A stretch of 46,083 bases of DNA from the NCBI GenBank assembly GCA_032718475.1, contig JAUCBJ010001304.1, positions 1 to 46,083 on the forward strand, read 5' to 3'. The position numbers and the translations under genes were made by a program. Each line of letters opens with the position of its first letter. Positions within the stretch are counted from its first letter, which is position 1. The stretch is from Nemertoderma westbladi. Lineage: Eukaryota > Xenacoelomorpha > Nemertodermatida > Nemertodermatidae. Under the pieces are notes generated by a model, which was not told the origin of the DNA, made no database searches, and saw only the letters and a program-made list of their open reading frames with translations. Below are positions 33,498 to 44,068 of this stretch, piece by piece.

Positions 33498-35196
33498 TTG
33501 GAGACCCAATAACGACGGGGAAAGACAGCGAAATTACCAAGGCGGAGAAACAACAACGCCAAGCGACCATCACACCGAGGGTTACCCTTCTGACCAAAAC
33601 CACATTACCAGAGGGCAGTTTGGAGCTTTTAAGTAAAGGACCACAATTCGCTTTACGACGGGATTTGGACACGGACACAATGAGAGACATCGAAATCGGC
33701 ATGAACCGGAATGCCTACGGAGTCCACTGGAAGGCAGAAATAAACAGACAACACGAGACTCGAGAAGAGCAACGCGCTTCAGCGAGACCTTACACCGCCA
33801 ACATCAATAGACCCACACATACACCCCTCCCAGATCACAACCCGGCGACCCCTCCAACCAATTCCTCACACGCCCTTCCACCAACAGCCCCAATATTGGA
33901 TCCACAACCGACTGCCCCCTTGCAGTCTTTTGACCCAGCCTGCAGTCAACCTACCAGTAACAGCGTTTATATAGGGAAGAGGTTAGGTAGACTCCCGTTC
34001 CCTGATATCCCCCGAACCAAACCACCGCTGGCGGATCAGGCTTTAGAATACAAACTATCAGAACTCAAACAGGAGATCCTAGCTGTTTATAGACAACACC
34101 GACATTTGGGACAAAAAACGACGCCTAATTTAACCAGTAAGGAAGCCACAGCACTAAACCAACTCTGGAGAGACAGTACATTAGTCATAAAGAAAGCAGA
34201 CAAAACGGGAGGGTTTGCAGTCATGGACAGGAAGGACTACATATCTAGAGTACACGATCATATTTCATCCAACACCAACACTTATGAAGAACTCCCACGT
34301 GATCCAACGAGACAAAACAACCTCAAGATAAGAGCTGGTATCAGCAACATCCTCGGACCCGTTTTACCAGACACAGATACCGCCGGACTCCTCACACAGG
34401 ACCCAAGGGCGCCTCAACTTTACGGGACTCCGAAAACTCACAAACCCGATGTGCCAATACGCCCTATTTTGTCTGCATCGTGGTCAGCAGGCGAGAAACC
34501 AGCCTGGTTTGCTTGCTAAATCCTGACCCAACTCGCAGAACTCGTCCCCAAAAAATTAAAAAATACCGAGGATTTTATACGACGTTTAAAGAGTTACCCC
34601 CATTGGAAACAGGAGACATCCTGTTTTCCACGGACATAGTGTCGCTTTTTACCAGTATCCCCATAGGAGAAGCTACTGATCACGTCACAGACTTCGCTAA
34701 TAAAAAGAAACATAGTATCAACATGTTTGGACTCAGCATACCTGAATTTTATGGATTATTACAACTCGTTATAGATTTTAGCTATTTCGAGTTCGACCAT
34801 AAATTTTATAAACAAAAAGATGGGATGGGTATGGGGAATAGGGCGGCGGCACCTTTTGCCATCATTTACATTCATATAAAAGAAACTCAGTACCTTAACA
34901 CGTACCGACTAACACCAGAGTGTTGGTATCGGTTCTTGGACGATGGTTGGTCAGTGTGAAAACATGGGAAGGAAGAGTTGGGACAATTTCTAGATTTTCT
35001 AAACGCACAACACATAAACATACAGTACACGATGGAAAAATCTTACACCAGACTAGCATTTTTAGACGTATACACCAAAGTCAATGACCAAGGAACCATA
35101 GACATAGAACCGTACAGAAAACCCACAAACGCTGGTATCATACTGAACTACAATAGCCACCACCCGAAGTCAGTGATACTTAATACGGCTAGGAAC
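33498..35196 (+). pseudogene. Penelope-like element reverse transcriptase, truncated at both ends
   Basis: LINE similarity stops at about 33497 and a new frame with Penelope-like features begins. It has SLELLSKGPQFALRRDLDTD, then LNQLWRDSTLVIKKADKTGG and VMDRKDYISR, and YGTPKTHKPDVPIRPILS. After a stop (34517-34519) and frame changes near 34590 it continues with ILFSTDIVSLFTSIPI, FYKQKDGMGMGNRAAAPFA, and a catalytic box RFLDDGWSV. A TGA interrupts the frame at about 34957-34959, followed by LAFLDVYTKVN and IEPYRKPTNAG. The sequence is cut at 35196 by the Gypsy element A LTR, before any GIY-YIG nuclease domain. Usually the RT box is Y-x-D-D; here it is FLDD. Confidence 0.82.
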
Positions 35197-35434
35197 TGAT
35201 ATATACTGTACTGTACTGCGTTATACTGTACATATATTACTTTGGTGTATACCAACTACAGAACTAAATAACACTAGCAGTGCATACCGTACTGCATATG
35301 TACACACCCACGGTACATTAGTACCGGTAGACTGATATATACTTGTACAGCCTACGTAACAATTAACAAGCTTCATCAGACCAATATATTAGTATTGCAT
35401 ATTATGTTCAATTCATACTGATGAACTCATGACA
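35197..35434 (+). repeat. 5' LTR of Gypsy element A (238 bp)
   Basis: Begins TGATATATACTGTACTG and ends CTCATGACA, a TG...CA terminus. Start confirmed by the matching 3' LTR at 46012 and end by the adjacent primer-binding site. Confidence 0.88.
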
Positions 35435-35452
35435 TGGCGCAGTGTTACGGTC
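35435..35452 (+). promoter_or_regulatory. Primer-binding site of Gypsy element A
   Basis: TGGCGCAGTGTTACGGTC directly follows the LTR. The TGGCGC start is shared with element B, so both probably use the same or a similar tRNA 3' end; the tRNA is not identified. Confidence 0.7.
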
Positions 35453-35517
35453 GAATCTCGGCGGGAGCCTAATTTATTCAGTAAAAACAAAATAAAACTG
35501 TAAAACAAAACAAAAAC

Positions 35518-36102
35518 ATGAATAGCGACGAGGAAGATTCACTAAAGTTAACAGAAGACGACGTTGCGAACCTACACCGCACCGACCTTCTCAAACATTG
35601 TTACGCCCTTCGAGTCCAGTGTGATTCGAAAACCGGTACGGAAGTCCTTCGCCGTCGTCTACATCGTGCGCTCTTCGCGGAACCCGAAACAGCGCACCCT
35701 CTAACACCAACGCCGGCCCTCGATTTAGGCGAGGTTTTACACCAGTTGGATCTACAACGCCAACAGGAACGCGAACACGACCACGAGGAACAACGCCAAG
35801 AACGGGCGTTCCAACAGCAACAATTTCTCCAGTTGTTGCAACAGCGTGACGCAGCTACAGCGCCACCCCTACCTCGGCACAGTGGAGAACCACATACAGG
35901 CGAACATAATAGTGGAAATTCCGCAAAACTCACAGTACGCCCACCCCAACCCCTGGAACTAAACTTATCTTATAAACAGTTTAAACCTTGGTGATGTTAC
36001 GTGGCACAACTACACTAGGGTTGTAAAACTCGATGAGAAAACTCGGGATCTCCAGGTTGCCACCCTCTTTAGCTACTGTAATGCAGATTTCTTAACACAT
36101 CT
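35518..36102 (+). pseudogene. Gypsy element A gag, N-terminal part
   Basis: The frame from ATG 35518 has an acidic N-terminus (MNSDEEDSLKLTEDDV), a helical SAP-like stretch (LHRTDLLKHCYALRVQCDSK) and a Gln/Glu/Arg-rich coiled coil, and reaches SYKQFKPW with a stop at 35992-35994. A one-base shift there continues as DVTWHNYTRVVKLDEKTRDL and then a capsid-type ATLFSYCNADFLTH. That ends exactly at the target site of element B (36098-36102) and resumes at 41890. Confidence 0.8.
36098..36102 (+). repeat. Left target-site duplication (CATCT) of Gypsy element B
   Basis: CATCT immediately before the LTR; repeated at 41890-41894 after the right LTR. Confidence 0.92.
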
Positions 36103-36273
36103 TGGAAGATATTAATATAATGGTGGAGGTCATTACAAACCTTAGTAGGACCTAAGTCGATTCCTACTGGGGTACTTTACTGGGGTATCATTTAGTCCAA
36201 ACTGCAATATAATATATCTTGTTGGAACATTGCTATTTATTGTTCAGTTGACTGCCTATGGCAGAACATACCA
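36103..36273 (+). repeat. 5' LTR of Gypsy element B (171 bp)
   Basis: TGGAAGATATTAATATAATG to GCAGAACATACCA. It differs from the right LTR by one substitution near the start and a small block (TTACTGGGGTATC versus TTACTACTACCGGTATC). Confidence 0.93.
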
Positions 36274-36291
36274 TGGCGCTGCGATTTATGA
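36274..36291 (+). promoter_or_regulatory. Primer-binding site of Gypsy element B
   Basis: TGGCGCTGCGATTTATGA abuts the 5' LTR, as expected for a tRNA-primed element. Its first six bases match those of element A. Confidence 0.7.
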
Positions 36292-36867
36292 ATCTACAAT
36301 AGCGGCTACAGGCTACAGTTAGCTTCATCTTATACTGTAATTGCTTAATTACAACTTCTGAACTTAATGGTCTGACGGTAGGCGGTAAATAACGCACGGT
36401 CTGCAGCCCTGCAGTAAGCGACGATACCGGTACCGAATTACATTGTTTCCAATTCATTCTGTTATTAGCAGATTAGCCCAGTATCCAGCAGGATCACTAT
36501 GGCTCAAGAGTTGAACAGCAAAACAGATCCGTTTTGCAGTTTCTAGTTATTACATTATTCTGTTATTCTGACATTGGTTGTTTCAGACAGTCAGATATTT
36601 ATACTAAAGAAAAGACCACTGAGGAGATAGGTAGGCCTACCCATTTACTGCAATTGGCAGATTGGCTACGAATAGCAGAATACAGGAATAGGCCACTGTA
36701 CCTTCTACCAACAGTGGCCGTGCCAGTTCTACTGCACTAATGTATCTCTATACCAATACCAGTACAACCTAGACCGGTAGTACAATGCGGATTATTGAAT
36801 TTATAAATATTGATTTCCCCTAATTGTACATGTATAATTGATTGCCAGTAGGCCTACATCTACAAGC
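36292..36867 (+). other. Leader of Gypsy element B
   Basis: Untranslated leader between primer-binding site and gag start; short frames here lack recognisable motifs. Confidence 0.6.
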
Positions 36868-38976
36868 ATGGATTTAAAAAATACAGATTTAAAATCTTTA
36901 AAAGCATCTAAACGAGGATTCAAAGCAGCTGTCACAAAAGCTCGAAATGCAGCATTGTCAGCAATACATGAATACGAAATGTTGGCAATAGATGAACGTG
37001 GATATCCCTCCTCAATATTTACTCGAATGAATGATTGGGATAAGAAATTCCAAAGGTTCCGTGACTGTGAGATGACTATAATTTGCCATCCTGAAGCATC
37101 CAATGGTGACGAAGATAAAGACATTGACAGCATCGAGGAACAACTTTTACAAGCACAAGAGAAATTATCAGCCTTTGAGGCAGCTGATAAAACACGCCAA
37201 CAACGGGATATTGCAATTGCTGCTGCAGCTGCTACTCCTGTTCAATTTACACACCCAGTTGGTGGAGGCAGTACCGGTACTAGAAGAAGTCAAGCTGATT
37301 TTCCGAAATTAACACCTCGCCGTCCACCAATTCTAGAATCTGATACTGATTTTAGAAAGTTTAGAGAATGGCGTCCATTATGGCGTAATTACCACAGTTT
37401 AATGGAATTCAATTTGCGTTCCCGAGAAACTCAAGTTGCTGCATTTTGGGATTGTTGCTCCCCAGGTTTTTTAAGAATCATTAACAGAACATTAAATATC
37501 CCAGCAGACACAGATGAAGAAGTTGAAGAAATTCACAACAATATTCTTCATTATCTCCGTTCCCTCCGAAACTGCAACTTAGATTGGCGTGCTTTACTAT
37601 CCATTCGACAAAAACATGGCCAATCATACACATCCCTCTGCAATGAAATTCAGGAGTTGGGTGAATACGCTAACACGGAGAAAGTAACAACTGACAGATT
37701 ACACACAGCCTTGTTGATATTGGCCATTTCTGATGAGGAAGACAATCAAAAATTAATTTCAAAAGACCCTCCACTCGATTTTAATGATTCCAGAAAATTC
37801 ATTACTTCTTTAGAATCGGCACGTGCGGCTTCAAAAAGTTTAAATGAAAGTGCTGAATCTTTTACAAACAAATGTCTTACATTTCATACAAAATCTGTAA
37901 ATGCTGGGAAAACGGAATATATTAAACGGAAGTGGAAAAATTTCGACAGAACAAAGACAAATAGAAATGAATCACAGAAAGAAGAGAGAAAAAATGCTGA
38001 AAAATTATCTAACAAACCCCGTTGCAATAGATGTGGTCAGTCAAACCACCAGTTTAATAAATGTCCAGCAATCAAGGCAAAATGCGTATCATGTGGTGGA
38101 TTAGGACTTTTTACAACTGTATGTCCAAGCAAAGCAATCATTGCCAATGCTAATATGGTAGAAGAAAATAATGATGATGAAAATATCTGTTTTGAAAGTA
38201 GCGATGAGGAACAAGAAGATGAATATAATACGAATTTGAATATTAATACCAATACAAAAATACCCTGTCAAACAATTGGCGATAAATTAACAATAACCGT
38301 TATTGAAAAATCTATACAACCATTGATAGCAGTCAACATTCAACCTGAAAATTGTTTATTTAGTTCTGAAGTTATTGCATTAGCAGATACAGGCGCAGGA
38401 GCTAATGTAATGGGTATTAAAACATTCAACGAGACCAGCTTCGCAAACAATTTTCCACTTGGCCCAAAATTGAATTGTAGAATATTATCAATAGGAGGAA
38501 CAACTTTAGAACAAGCTGGAACCTTTGTTGCAAACGTCACCATCAAAAACCACAATGCAATTGCATTAATTGTAGTTTGCTTCGATGTAGCAGGTTGTTA
38601 CTTGTCTCTCGAAACCTGTCGTGAATTACAAATTGTTAGTTCTCATTTCCCCTATCCCAAAAATGAGAATACTAATATAAATAACATAAAGAAGGACACA
38701 CAGCCATTATCTGATGTTTGGTCTGATCGAGAAAGTTGGATTAATGATCTGCCAAAAAACTGTTCAATGGATGATCAAATAATACTCGAAATCAATAATA
38801 AGCTAAAAACTGTATATTCTCAAGTCTTCGATGATTCAATCGAATTAAAAACTATGAAAGGTGGTGAAGTTGGAAGTCCGATGTCTATCAGTCTAAAGCA
38901 AGATGCTGTCCCCTATGCCATCCATACAGCTCGCCAAATACCATATGCTTTATTGGACAAAGTCAAAAAAACATAG
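36868..38976 (+). CDS. Gypsy element B gag-protease (with start of RT)
   Basis: The first ATG of the frame is at 36868 (MDLKNTDLKSLKASKRGFKA); the frame is open a little further upstream but without ATG. It gives about 702 residues: a helical N-terminus, a capsid-like region (FRKFREWRPLWRNYHSLMEF, then helices to about 37850), and a zinc knuckle CNRCGQSNHQFNKC at 38023-38064. A second knuckle-like motif (CVSCGGLGLFTTVC) has lost its His. An aspartic protease follows with active site LADTGAGANVMG (Asp codon 38386-38388). The last 30 residues (AVPYAIHTARQIPYALLDKV) already belong to the RT N-terminus. The frame ends at TAG 38974-38976, just after an A7 run where the RT frame begins in -1. Confidence 0.9.
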   Translation: MDLKNTDLKSLKASKRGFKAAVTKARNAALSAIHEYEMLAIDERGYPSSIFTRMNDWDKKFQRFRDCEMTIICHPEASNGDEDKDIDSIEEQLLQAQEKLSAFEAADKTRQQRDIAIAAAAATPVQFTHPVGGGSTGTRRSQADFPKLTPRRPPILESDTDFRKFREWRPLWRNYHSLMEFNLRSRETQVAAFWDCCSPGFLRIINRTLNIPADTDEEVEEIHNNILHYLRSLRNCNLDWRALLSIRQKHGQSYTSLCNEIQELGEYANTEKVTTDRLHTALLILAISDEEDNQKLISKDPPLDFNDSRKFITSLESARAASKSLNESAESFTNKCLTFHTKSVNAGKTEYIKRKWKNFDRTKTNRNESQKEERKNAEKLSNKPRCNRCGQSNHQFNKCPAIKAKCVSCGGLGLFTTVCPSKAIIANANMVEENNDDENICFESSDEEQEDEYNTNLNINTNTKIPCQTIGDKLTITVIEKSIQPLIAVNIQPENCLFSSEVIALADTGAGANVMGIKTFNETSFANNFPLGPKLNCRILSIGGTTLEQAGTFVANVTIKNHNAIALIVVCFDVAGCYLSLETCRELQIVSSHFPYPKNENTNINNIKKDTQPLSDVWSDRESWINDLPKNCSMDDQIILEINNKLKTVYSQVFDDSIELKTMKGGEVGSPMSISLKQDAVPYAIHTARQIPYALLDKVKKT

Positions 38977-41591
38977 AGTATATGATCAAAAGCAAAATAA
39001 TTGAGTCAGTAGGAGATATACCAACGAAGTGGTGTCATCCACTAGTCGTCATCCCCAAACCAAATGGTGATGTCAGATTATGTGTTGATTTAACGAAACT
39101 AAACAACCAAGTTCAAAGAACTTCTTATCATACCAAAACTCCCGCTGAGGCGATTAACGGATTTACACCAACAGATAAATATTTCGCCAAATTGGATTTC
39201 ACTAAGGGTTATTGGCAGATGGAATTAGATTCAACCTCACAAGATTTAACAGTTTTCATAACACCATTTGGCAAGTTCAAATTCTTGAGATCCCCAATGG
39301 GTTTTGTATCCACTGGGGATAGTTACTCATATTGTGGCGACTGTGCTCTCACAGGATTAAATGTGAATAAAGTTATAGATGATGTTGGCATCGGAGCTCC
39401 CACACTCCAAGAATTGGTACGCATAGTATGTAATGTTCTAGAAAGATGCAATAAACATAACATCAACATAAATAAAGATAAAAGTATCTTATGTAGCAAT
39501 AAAATAAATTTTGTTGGATATTCCATTTCACATGGTTCCATTAGAGCAGACAAAAAAAAAATTGATGCAATCTCTGATTTCCCAACCCCTTGTAGTCGAA
39601 CCGACCTGAGAAGTTTTCTAGGATTAACAAATCAATTGGGATCATTTTGTAAAGAAATCGCAGCTGTAGCCAGCCCACTTCGCCAGCTCCTACAAACAAA
39701 GAATGAATTTATGTGGCTCCAAGAACATACTAACATATTTGAAAATTTGAAAAAATTACTTGTATCACCACCCATACTTGGAATGTTCGACCCATCAGCA
39801 GAAACATCACTCCAAACTGATGCATCCCGTTCCCATGGACTTGGTTTTGCGTTATTGCAAAAACAGGATAACGAATGGCGACTAATACAATGTGGTAGTC
39901 GATTCATTCGAGATGTAGAGACACGTTATGCTGCAGTAGAACTGGAGGCTCTGGCTATTCTTTGGGCCATTAAGAAGTGTCACGTCTACTTAGCGGGTTT
40001 ACCATCCTTCCAAGTTATCACTGATCATAAACCCCTTGTATCGCTATTCAACCAATATGGTCTAGTCGATATAGAAAACACTCGTGTATTAAATTACCGT
40101 TCCAAACTCACACCATATAGTTTCACCGTATGTTGGAAAAGAGGAAAAGAGCATTTCATTCCAGATGCCCTTTCAAGGGCCCCGACGAGTGAACCACAGG
40201 AAGACGACTATTTCATTGATGAACTTATCGCTGAACAATCAGAATTGATTGTTAATGTCACAATAACTTCTGCAAATGAAATACCTGATCTAATATTAGA
40301 TGACCTTCGAGAAAATGCTCAAAAAGACCCAGATTACAGACAACTTATTCTTGCAATTTTAAATCATTTCCCATCTTCTATTAAGTCTGACTACATTGAA
40401 CAGTTTAAAAACATTAAAGACGAACTGTCATTAGATGAAAATTTAATTCTCCGTGGCTGTCAAATTGTAATACCACCAAATTCAGTAAAAAATATATTAC
40501 ATCGATTACATGCTAGCCATCAAGGTATTGAAAAAACTAAACGTCGTGCAAGGCAAACTGTATATTGGCCAGGATATACATATGACATAATTAAAACAAT
40601 TGAATCATGTCATGATTGTCAACTCTACCGCCCGTTACAAATCCAGGAGCCAATGATACAACGGGATATTCCACCAAGAGCATTTGTATCTGTATCGACA
40701 GATTTTTATGAATATGCGGGTCAACATTACATTATTATAGCTGACAGATATTCAGGATATACTACAACAGAAAAATTTGTTAGCCATCCATCATCTACTG
40801 ATACAATTTCTGTGTTCAAACGTTACTTTTCTATGACTGGTATTCCAAATGAGTTGTCTTCAGATCAAGGTCCTCAATTTGCTTCAGAAGAAATGCAGTT
40901 ATTCTTTAAACAATGGGGAATTACTTGGTCACCATCTTCTCCTAGATACCCAAAAGGGAATGGCCACGCTGAAGTCAATGTAAAGAAAATGAAATATTTA
41001 TTAGCAAAAACAGGAGGTGATATTACAAGCAATGAATATATAGCTGGTGTGATCGAATTATTGAATACTCCGAACAAGGACGGATTGCCACCTTCACAGC
41101 GAGTATTTGGACACCCTACAAGGTCTCTACTCCCTGTTCATTGGCAATATTATTCTGCTGATTGGCAGAAAAGTGCAGACAAAGCGGATTGTTCACGACT
41201 AAAAAATGCAGTAAAGAGACAATTTTACCACGATCGTTCTGCTGTTGCGTTGACCCCGATCGAGAATGGTACAACAGTTCTTGTACAAAATCCAGTCACC
41301 AAACGATGGGATCGTTTAGCCACAGTTATTGATACCTCGAACCATCGGAGATATCGGATCAAACTTGAATCTGGTCGAGCATTGTATCGAAATCGACTCT
41401 TCTTGCGACCTGTTCAGCAGGAGCTTTGCGGTTCAGAGTGGAAACATATACAAAGAAACACTAATGCAAACGAGACGAATCAAATGATTCCAGTACAATC
41501 AGACTCATCATGGAATTCAGTTCGAAGGAGCACCCGGCAGCAAGTTAAGCCCGATAAACTGATCTACAAGCGTTTGGATAGTCCCAAATAA
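38964..41591 (+). CDS. Gypsy element B pol: RT, RNase H, integrase
   Basis: An uninterrupted frame, with first internal ATG at 38982 (numbering below). RT: WCHPLVVIPKPNGDVRL, AKLDFTKGYWQM (Asp 72), FLRSPMGFVSTGDS, catalytic VIDD (131-134). RNase H: LQTDASRS (Asp 280), AVELEALAIL (Glu 321), ITDHKPLVSL. Integrase: H510, H513, C543, C546 zinc-binding pattern, then the catalytic triad Asp 574, Asp 628 (SSDQGPQF) and Glu 664 (NGHAEVN), and a GPY/F-like tail (RNRLFLRP). No chromodomain. It lies in -1 relative to gag-protease; the junction falls on AAAAAAAC at 38965-38972. I read this as a one-base loss, because the RT N-terminus is split across it. All catalytic residues are present. Confidence 0.92.
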   Translation, partial: QKNIEYMIKSKIIESVGDIPTKWCHPLVVIPKPNGDVRLCVDLTKLNNQVQRTSYHTKTPAEAINGFTPTDKYFAKLDFTKGYWQMELDSTSQDLTVFITPFGKFKFLRSPMGFVSTGDSYSYCGDCALTGLNVNKVIDDVGIGAPTLQELVRIVCNVLERCNKHNININKDKSILCSNKINFVGYSISHGSIRADKKKIDAISDFPTPCSRTDLRSFLGLTNQLGSFCKEIAAVASPLRQLLQTKNEFMWLQEHTNIFENLKKLLVSPPILGMFDPSAETSLQTDASRSHGLGFALLQKQDNEWRLIQCGSRFIRDVETRYAAVELEALAILWAIKKCHVYLAGLPSFQVITDHKPLVSLFNQYGLVDIENTRVLNYRSKLTPYSFTVCWKRGKEHFIPDALSRAPTSEPQEDDYFIDELIAEQSELIVNVTITSANEIPDLILDDLRENAQKDPDYRQLILAILNHFPSSIKSDYIEQFKNIKDELSLDENLILRGCQIVIPPNSVKNILHRLHASHQGIEKTKRRARQTVYWPGYTYDIIKTIESCHDCQLYRPLQIQEPMIQRDIPPRAFVSVSTDFYEYAGQHYIIIADRYSGYTTTEKFVSHPSSTDTISVFKRYFSMTGIPNELSSDQGPQFASEEMQLFFKQWGITWSPSSPRYPKGNGHAEVNVKKMKYLLAKTGGDITSNEYIAGVIELLNTPNKDGLPPSQRVFGHPTRSLLPVHWQYYSADWQKSADKADCSRLKNAVKRQFYHDRSAVALTPIENGTTVLVQNPVTKRWDRLATVIDTSNHRRYRIKLESGRALYRNRLFLRPVQQELCGSEWKHIQRNTNANETNQMIPVQSDSSWNSVRRSTRQQVKPDKLIYKRLDSPK

Positions 41592-41703
41592 CTACATAAT
41601 ATATTACCAGTTTTAAGTATTCTAAAACATTTAACTGAGTTAAGTTATATTTCGATATATTCATTACTTGATTAATTTAATACTAGCAATGAATATATCT
41701 TTA

Positions 41704-41714
41704 TGAAAGGGAGT
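41704..41714 (+). promoter_or_regulatory. Polypurine tract of Gypsy element B
   Basis: TGAAAGGGAGT precedes the right LTR start (TGGGAGATATT) at 41715. Confidence 0.75.
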
Positions 41715-41889
41715 TGGGAGATATTAATATAATGGTGGAGGTCATTACAAACCTTAGTAGGACCTAAGTCGATTCCTACTGGGGTACTTTACTACTACCG
41801 GTATCATTTAGTCCAAACTGCAATATAATATATCTTGTTGGAACATTGCTATTTATTGTTCAGTTGACTGCCTATGGCAGAACATACCA
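41715..41889 (+). repeat. 3' LTR of Gypsy element B (175 bp)
   Basis: TGGGAGATATTAATATAATG to GCAGAACATACCA; near-identical to the 5' LTR, so insertion is recent relative to the other elements. Confidence 0.93.
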
Positions 41890-41894
41890 CATCT
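41890..41894 (+). repeat. Right target-site duplication (CATCT) of Gypsy element B
   Basis: Direct copy of 36098-36102. The gag codon series of element A continues from here. Confidence 0.92.
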
Positions 41895-43190
41895 AAACTA
41901 CAGACTCCATATTTCCCAAGACACCAAACTCACTATGGAGGACATAATATTTCGCATACATGAACACCTTCGCGCAGAACAAAACGTGGCGGTTGATCGC
42001 TATGAACTCGTCCGCCAGAAACAGGACGAGGGACAAACTTTCGACGATTTCTATATTAAACTGTCAGAAATGGCAGACGATGCGCAGGTCGAAAAGATGA
42101 CGAAGGACGACTGGTTAACGACACTAGTCGTATGCGGAATTCGCGACGAGGAAACACGCGAGGAACTTTTCGGTAAACGACCGACCTATAATCTAGAACA
42201 AACTCTAGAATTCTGCAGAAATCGCGAACTCGCCTTTAAGGAAACCCAACGCCTTAAACACCGCATCGGCACCATACAACAACCCGGTCGCGCTGGCCCA
42301 GATCGACCAGGGCGTCCCAAATACCGGTTGCAGAGCCAATATAAACGGGGTAAAAGTGGCGGCCAATCGCAGTCGTACGGTTGCAACACCGCTTCCGTTG
42401 TATGGAGAACGAAGGAAGCGGGTGAATGTATATACTGTGGCGGCTCATGGCCGCATTCGAACGACAAACCCTGCACGGCGGCTGGAAAAATCTGCAAAAA
42501 CTGTGGGAAAAAAGGCCATTCGCATCAAAGTGCCTTTTTAAGAAATATACAAAAATGGCTCAAACTTCCGGAGCAATTTCAATCACCGATATACACGAAT
42601 ACATGGATGCACGCTGGAGACCCTTAATCAGCATCATTTTCCGGGAATCTGGGGAATACCTCGATAACCGGAGCTGCGTGGCCGACACCGGAGCGCAGGT
42701 TACAGCAGCGAGCAGTAAATTCGTGGGGGACTGGGGAATACGTAACAAACTGGTAGCGCCAGATTGTCCTTTAGAAACTGCAAATAAAACTCCTATACAG
42801 TGCGAGGGACGCGCACTCATAGAACTCTCTATTAAAGGTAAATGCCATAAGGAGTGGGTATACTTCTGCCCAGAAATAAAACCATACGATATTTATATTT
42901 CACTCCTTGCCTGTAAAGGACTGGGAATCGTTCACTCTGAATTCCCCACTCCGTTACATTGTGTAGGGAAACCTACACATACCACAACAAAGGACCACTA
43001 CATTGGCATCCACGCAGTGGAGGAACACAGCGAAATAAACTCCCCTCACGTTCCCAAATTCACAAACAAACACACCATAAACAGTCCAATGTCTGAATCC
43101 TCCATTTACAACCAACAAAAGGTGCAACTTCTGGAGGAATATTCAGATGTGTTTGGTTCCGGCGGACAATTACCGACAATGTCCGGCCAC
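41890..43190 (+). pseudogene. Gypsy element A gag C-terminus and protease
   Basis: The frame resumes with LNYRLHISQDTKLTMEDIIF and RYELVRQKQDEGQTFDDFYI, the typical end of a Gypsy capsid. A Cys cluster (CIYCGGSWPHSNDKPC) and a zinc knuckle (CKNCGKKGH) follow. A frameshift near 42515, inside the knuckle, leads to the frame with the protease: VADTGAQVTAASSKF (Asp at about 42684) and a YDIYISLLACKGLGIVHSEF tail. Another frameshift near 43190 precedes the RT. Confidence 0.82.
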
Positions 43191-44068
43191 CAATGGAAAT
43201 CAAACTGGTGGACAAAGTCACGCCATTCCGGATAAACGCAGCTCGTTCGATCCCTCTACCTGTCAGGGACAAAGCGAAAACTGAACTCGAGGACATGCTC
43301 GAAAAGGGCATTATCGAACGCGTTGGTGACCGCCCTGTGGAGTGGTGCCACCCAATTGTGGTGTGCAGGAAACCAAATCGTCCGGGAGAGGTAAGAATTA
43401 CCATCGATTTAACACACCTGAACAAACAGGTGCAACGTACTGTACATAATTCCAGAACACCGCAGGATATCGTTGCAGATCGTACTGTCGGGGCCAATTT
43501 ATTTACAACTCTAGACGCTCGTTCTGGATATTGGCAGGTTGAGTTGAAGGAGGACTCACGTGACCTTACAGCGTTCTTAACTCCCTGGGGACGGTTTCGC
43601 TTCTGCCGAGCCCCAATGGGATTTATAAGCGCCGGTGACTCATACAATTATCGCGGAGATCTAGTGCTAGATGGCGTGTCACAAGTCCACAAATGCGTGG
43701 ACGACATACTGGTTGAGGACGGCAAATTCCAATGACCACATAACGCGTGTCCATGCTGTCCTAGATCGCTGTCGCGGCGCAGGTATAACTTTACATCCTG
43801 GAAAATTTCACTTTGCGCAACCCAAAGTCAAATTCGCAGGTTTCATAATATCCGCTGACGGAACAGAAGCGGATCCCGATAAACTGAAAGCGATTTCCGC
43901 TTTCCCAACACCTACAAACATCACGGACTTACGAAGTTTCGTGGGACTCGTGAATCAGTTGGGATGCTTTTCGAGTGATCTCTCAACTGCAGCAACTCCA
44001 TTAGGGATCTTTTACGTACTCGCAACAATTTCCTATGGACCGCGAACCACGAGGAAGCATTCAACCAC
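43191..44068 (+). pseudogene. Gypsy element A reverse transcriptase
   Basis: Two frames. The first holds FRINAARSIPLPVRDKAKTE, EWCHPIVVCRKPN, LFTTLDARSGYWQVEL, FCRAPMGFISAGDSY, and the catalytic CVDDILVE (about 43696-43719), then shifts near 43725. The second continues with ITRVHAVLDRCRGAGITLHP, then FAGFIISADG and LRSFVGLVNQLG, and ends at 44072 after another shift. The RT fold is recognisable throughout but cannot be translated as one protein. Confidence 0.85.

Larger units (their letters stand above)
36103..41889 (+). mobile_element. Ty3/Gypsy element B, complete, inserted in gag of element A
   Basis: A 5787-bp element with LTRs of 171 and 175 bp that are nearly identical, a 5-bp target duplication (CATCT), a primer-binding site and a polypurine tract. 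Two long frames carry gag-protease and RT-RNase H-integrase. The gag of element A reads through if element B and one CATCT are removed, proving the insertion order. Confidence 0.95.

Noticed and set aside
38965-38972. Programmed -1 frameshift site (A AAA AAC) in Gypsy B
   Set aside because: The heptamer is not in the correct phase for the gag-protease frame, and the shift falls inside the RT N-terminus; a one-base loss in the A run is simpler. Listed only as a point to check.
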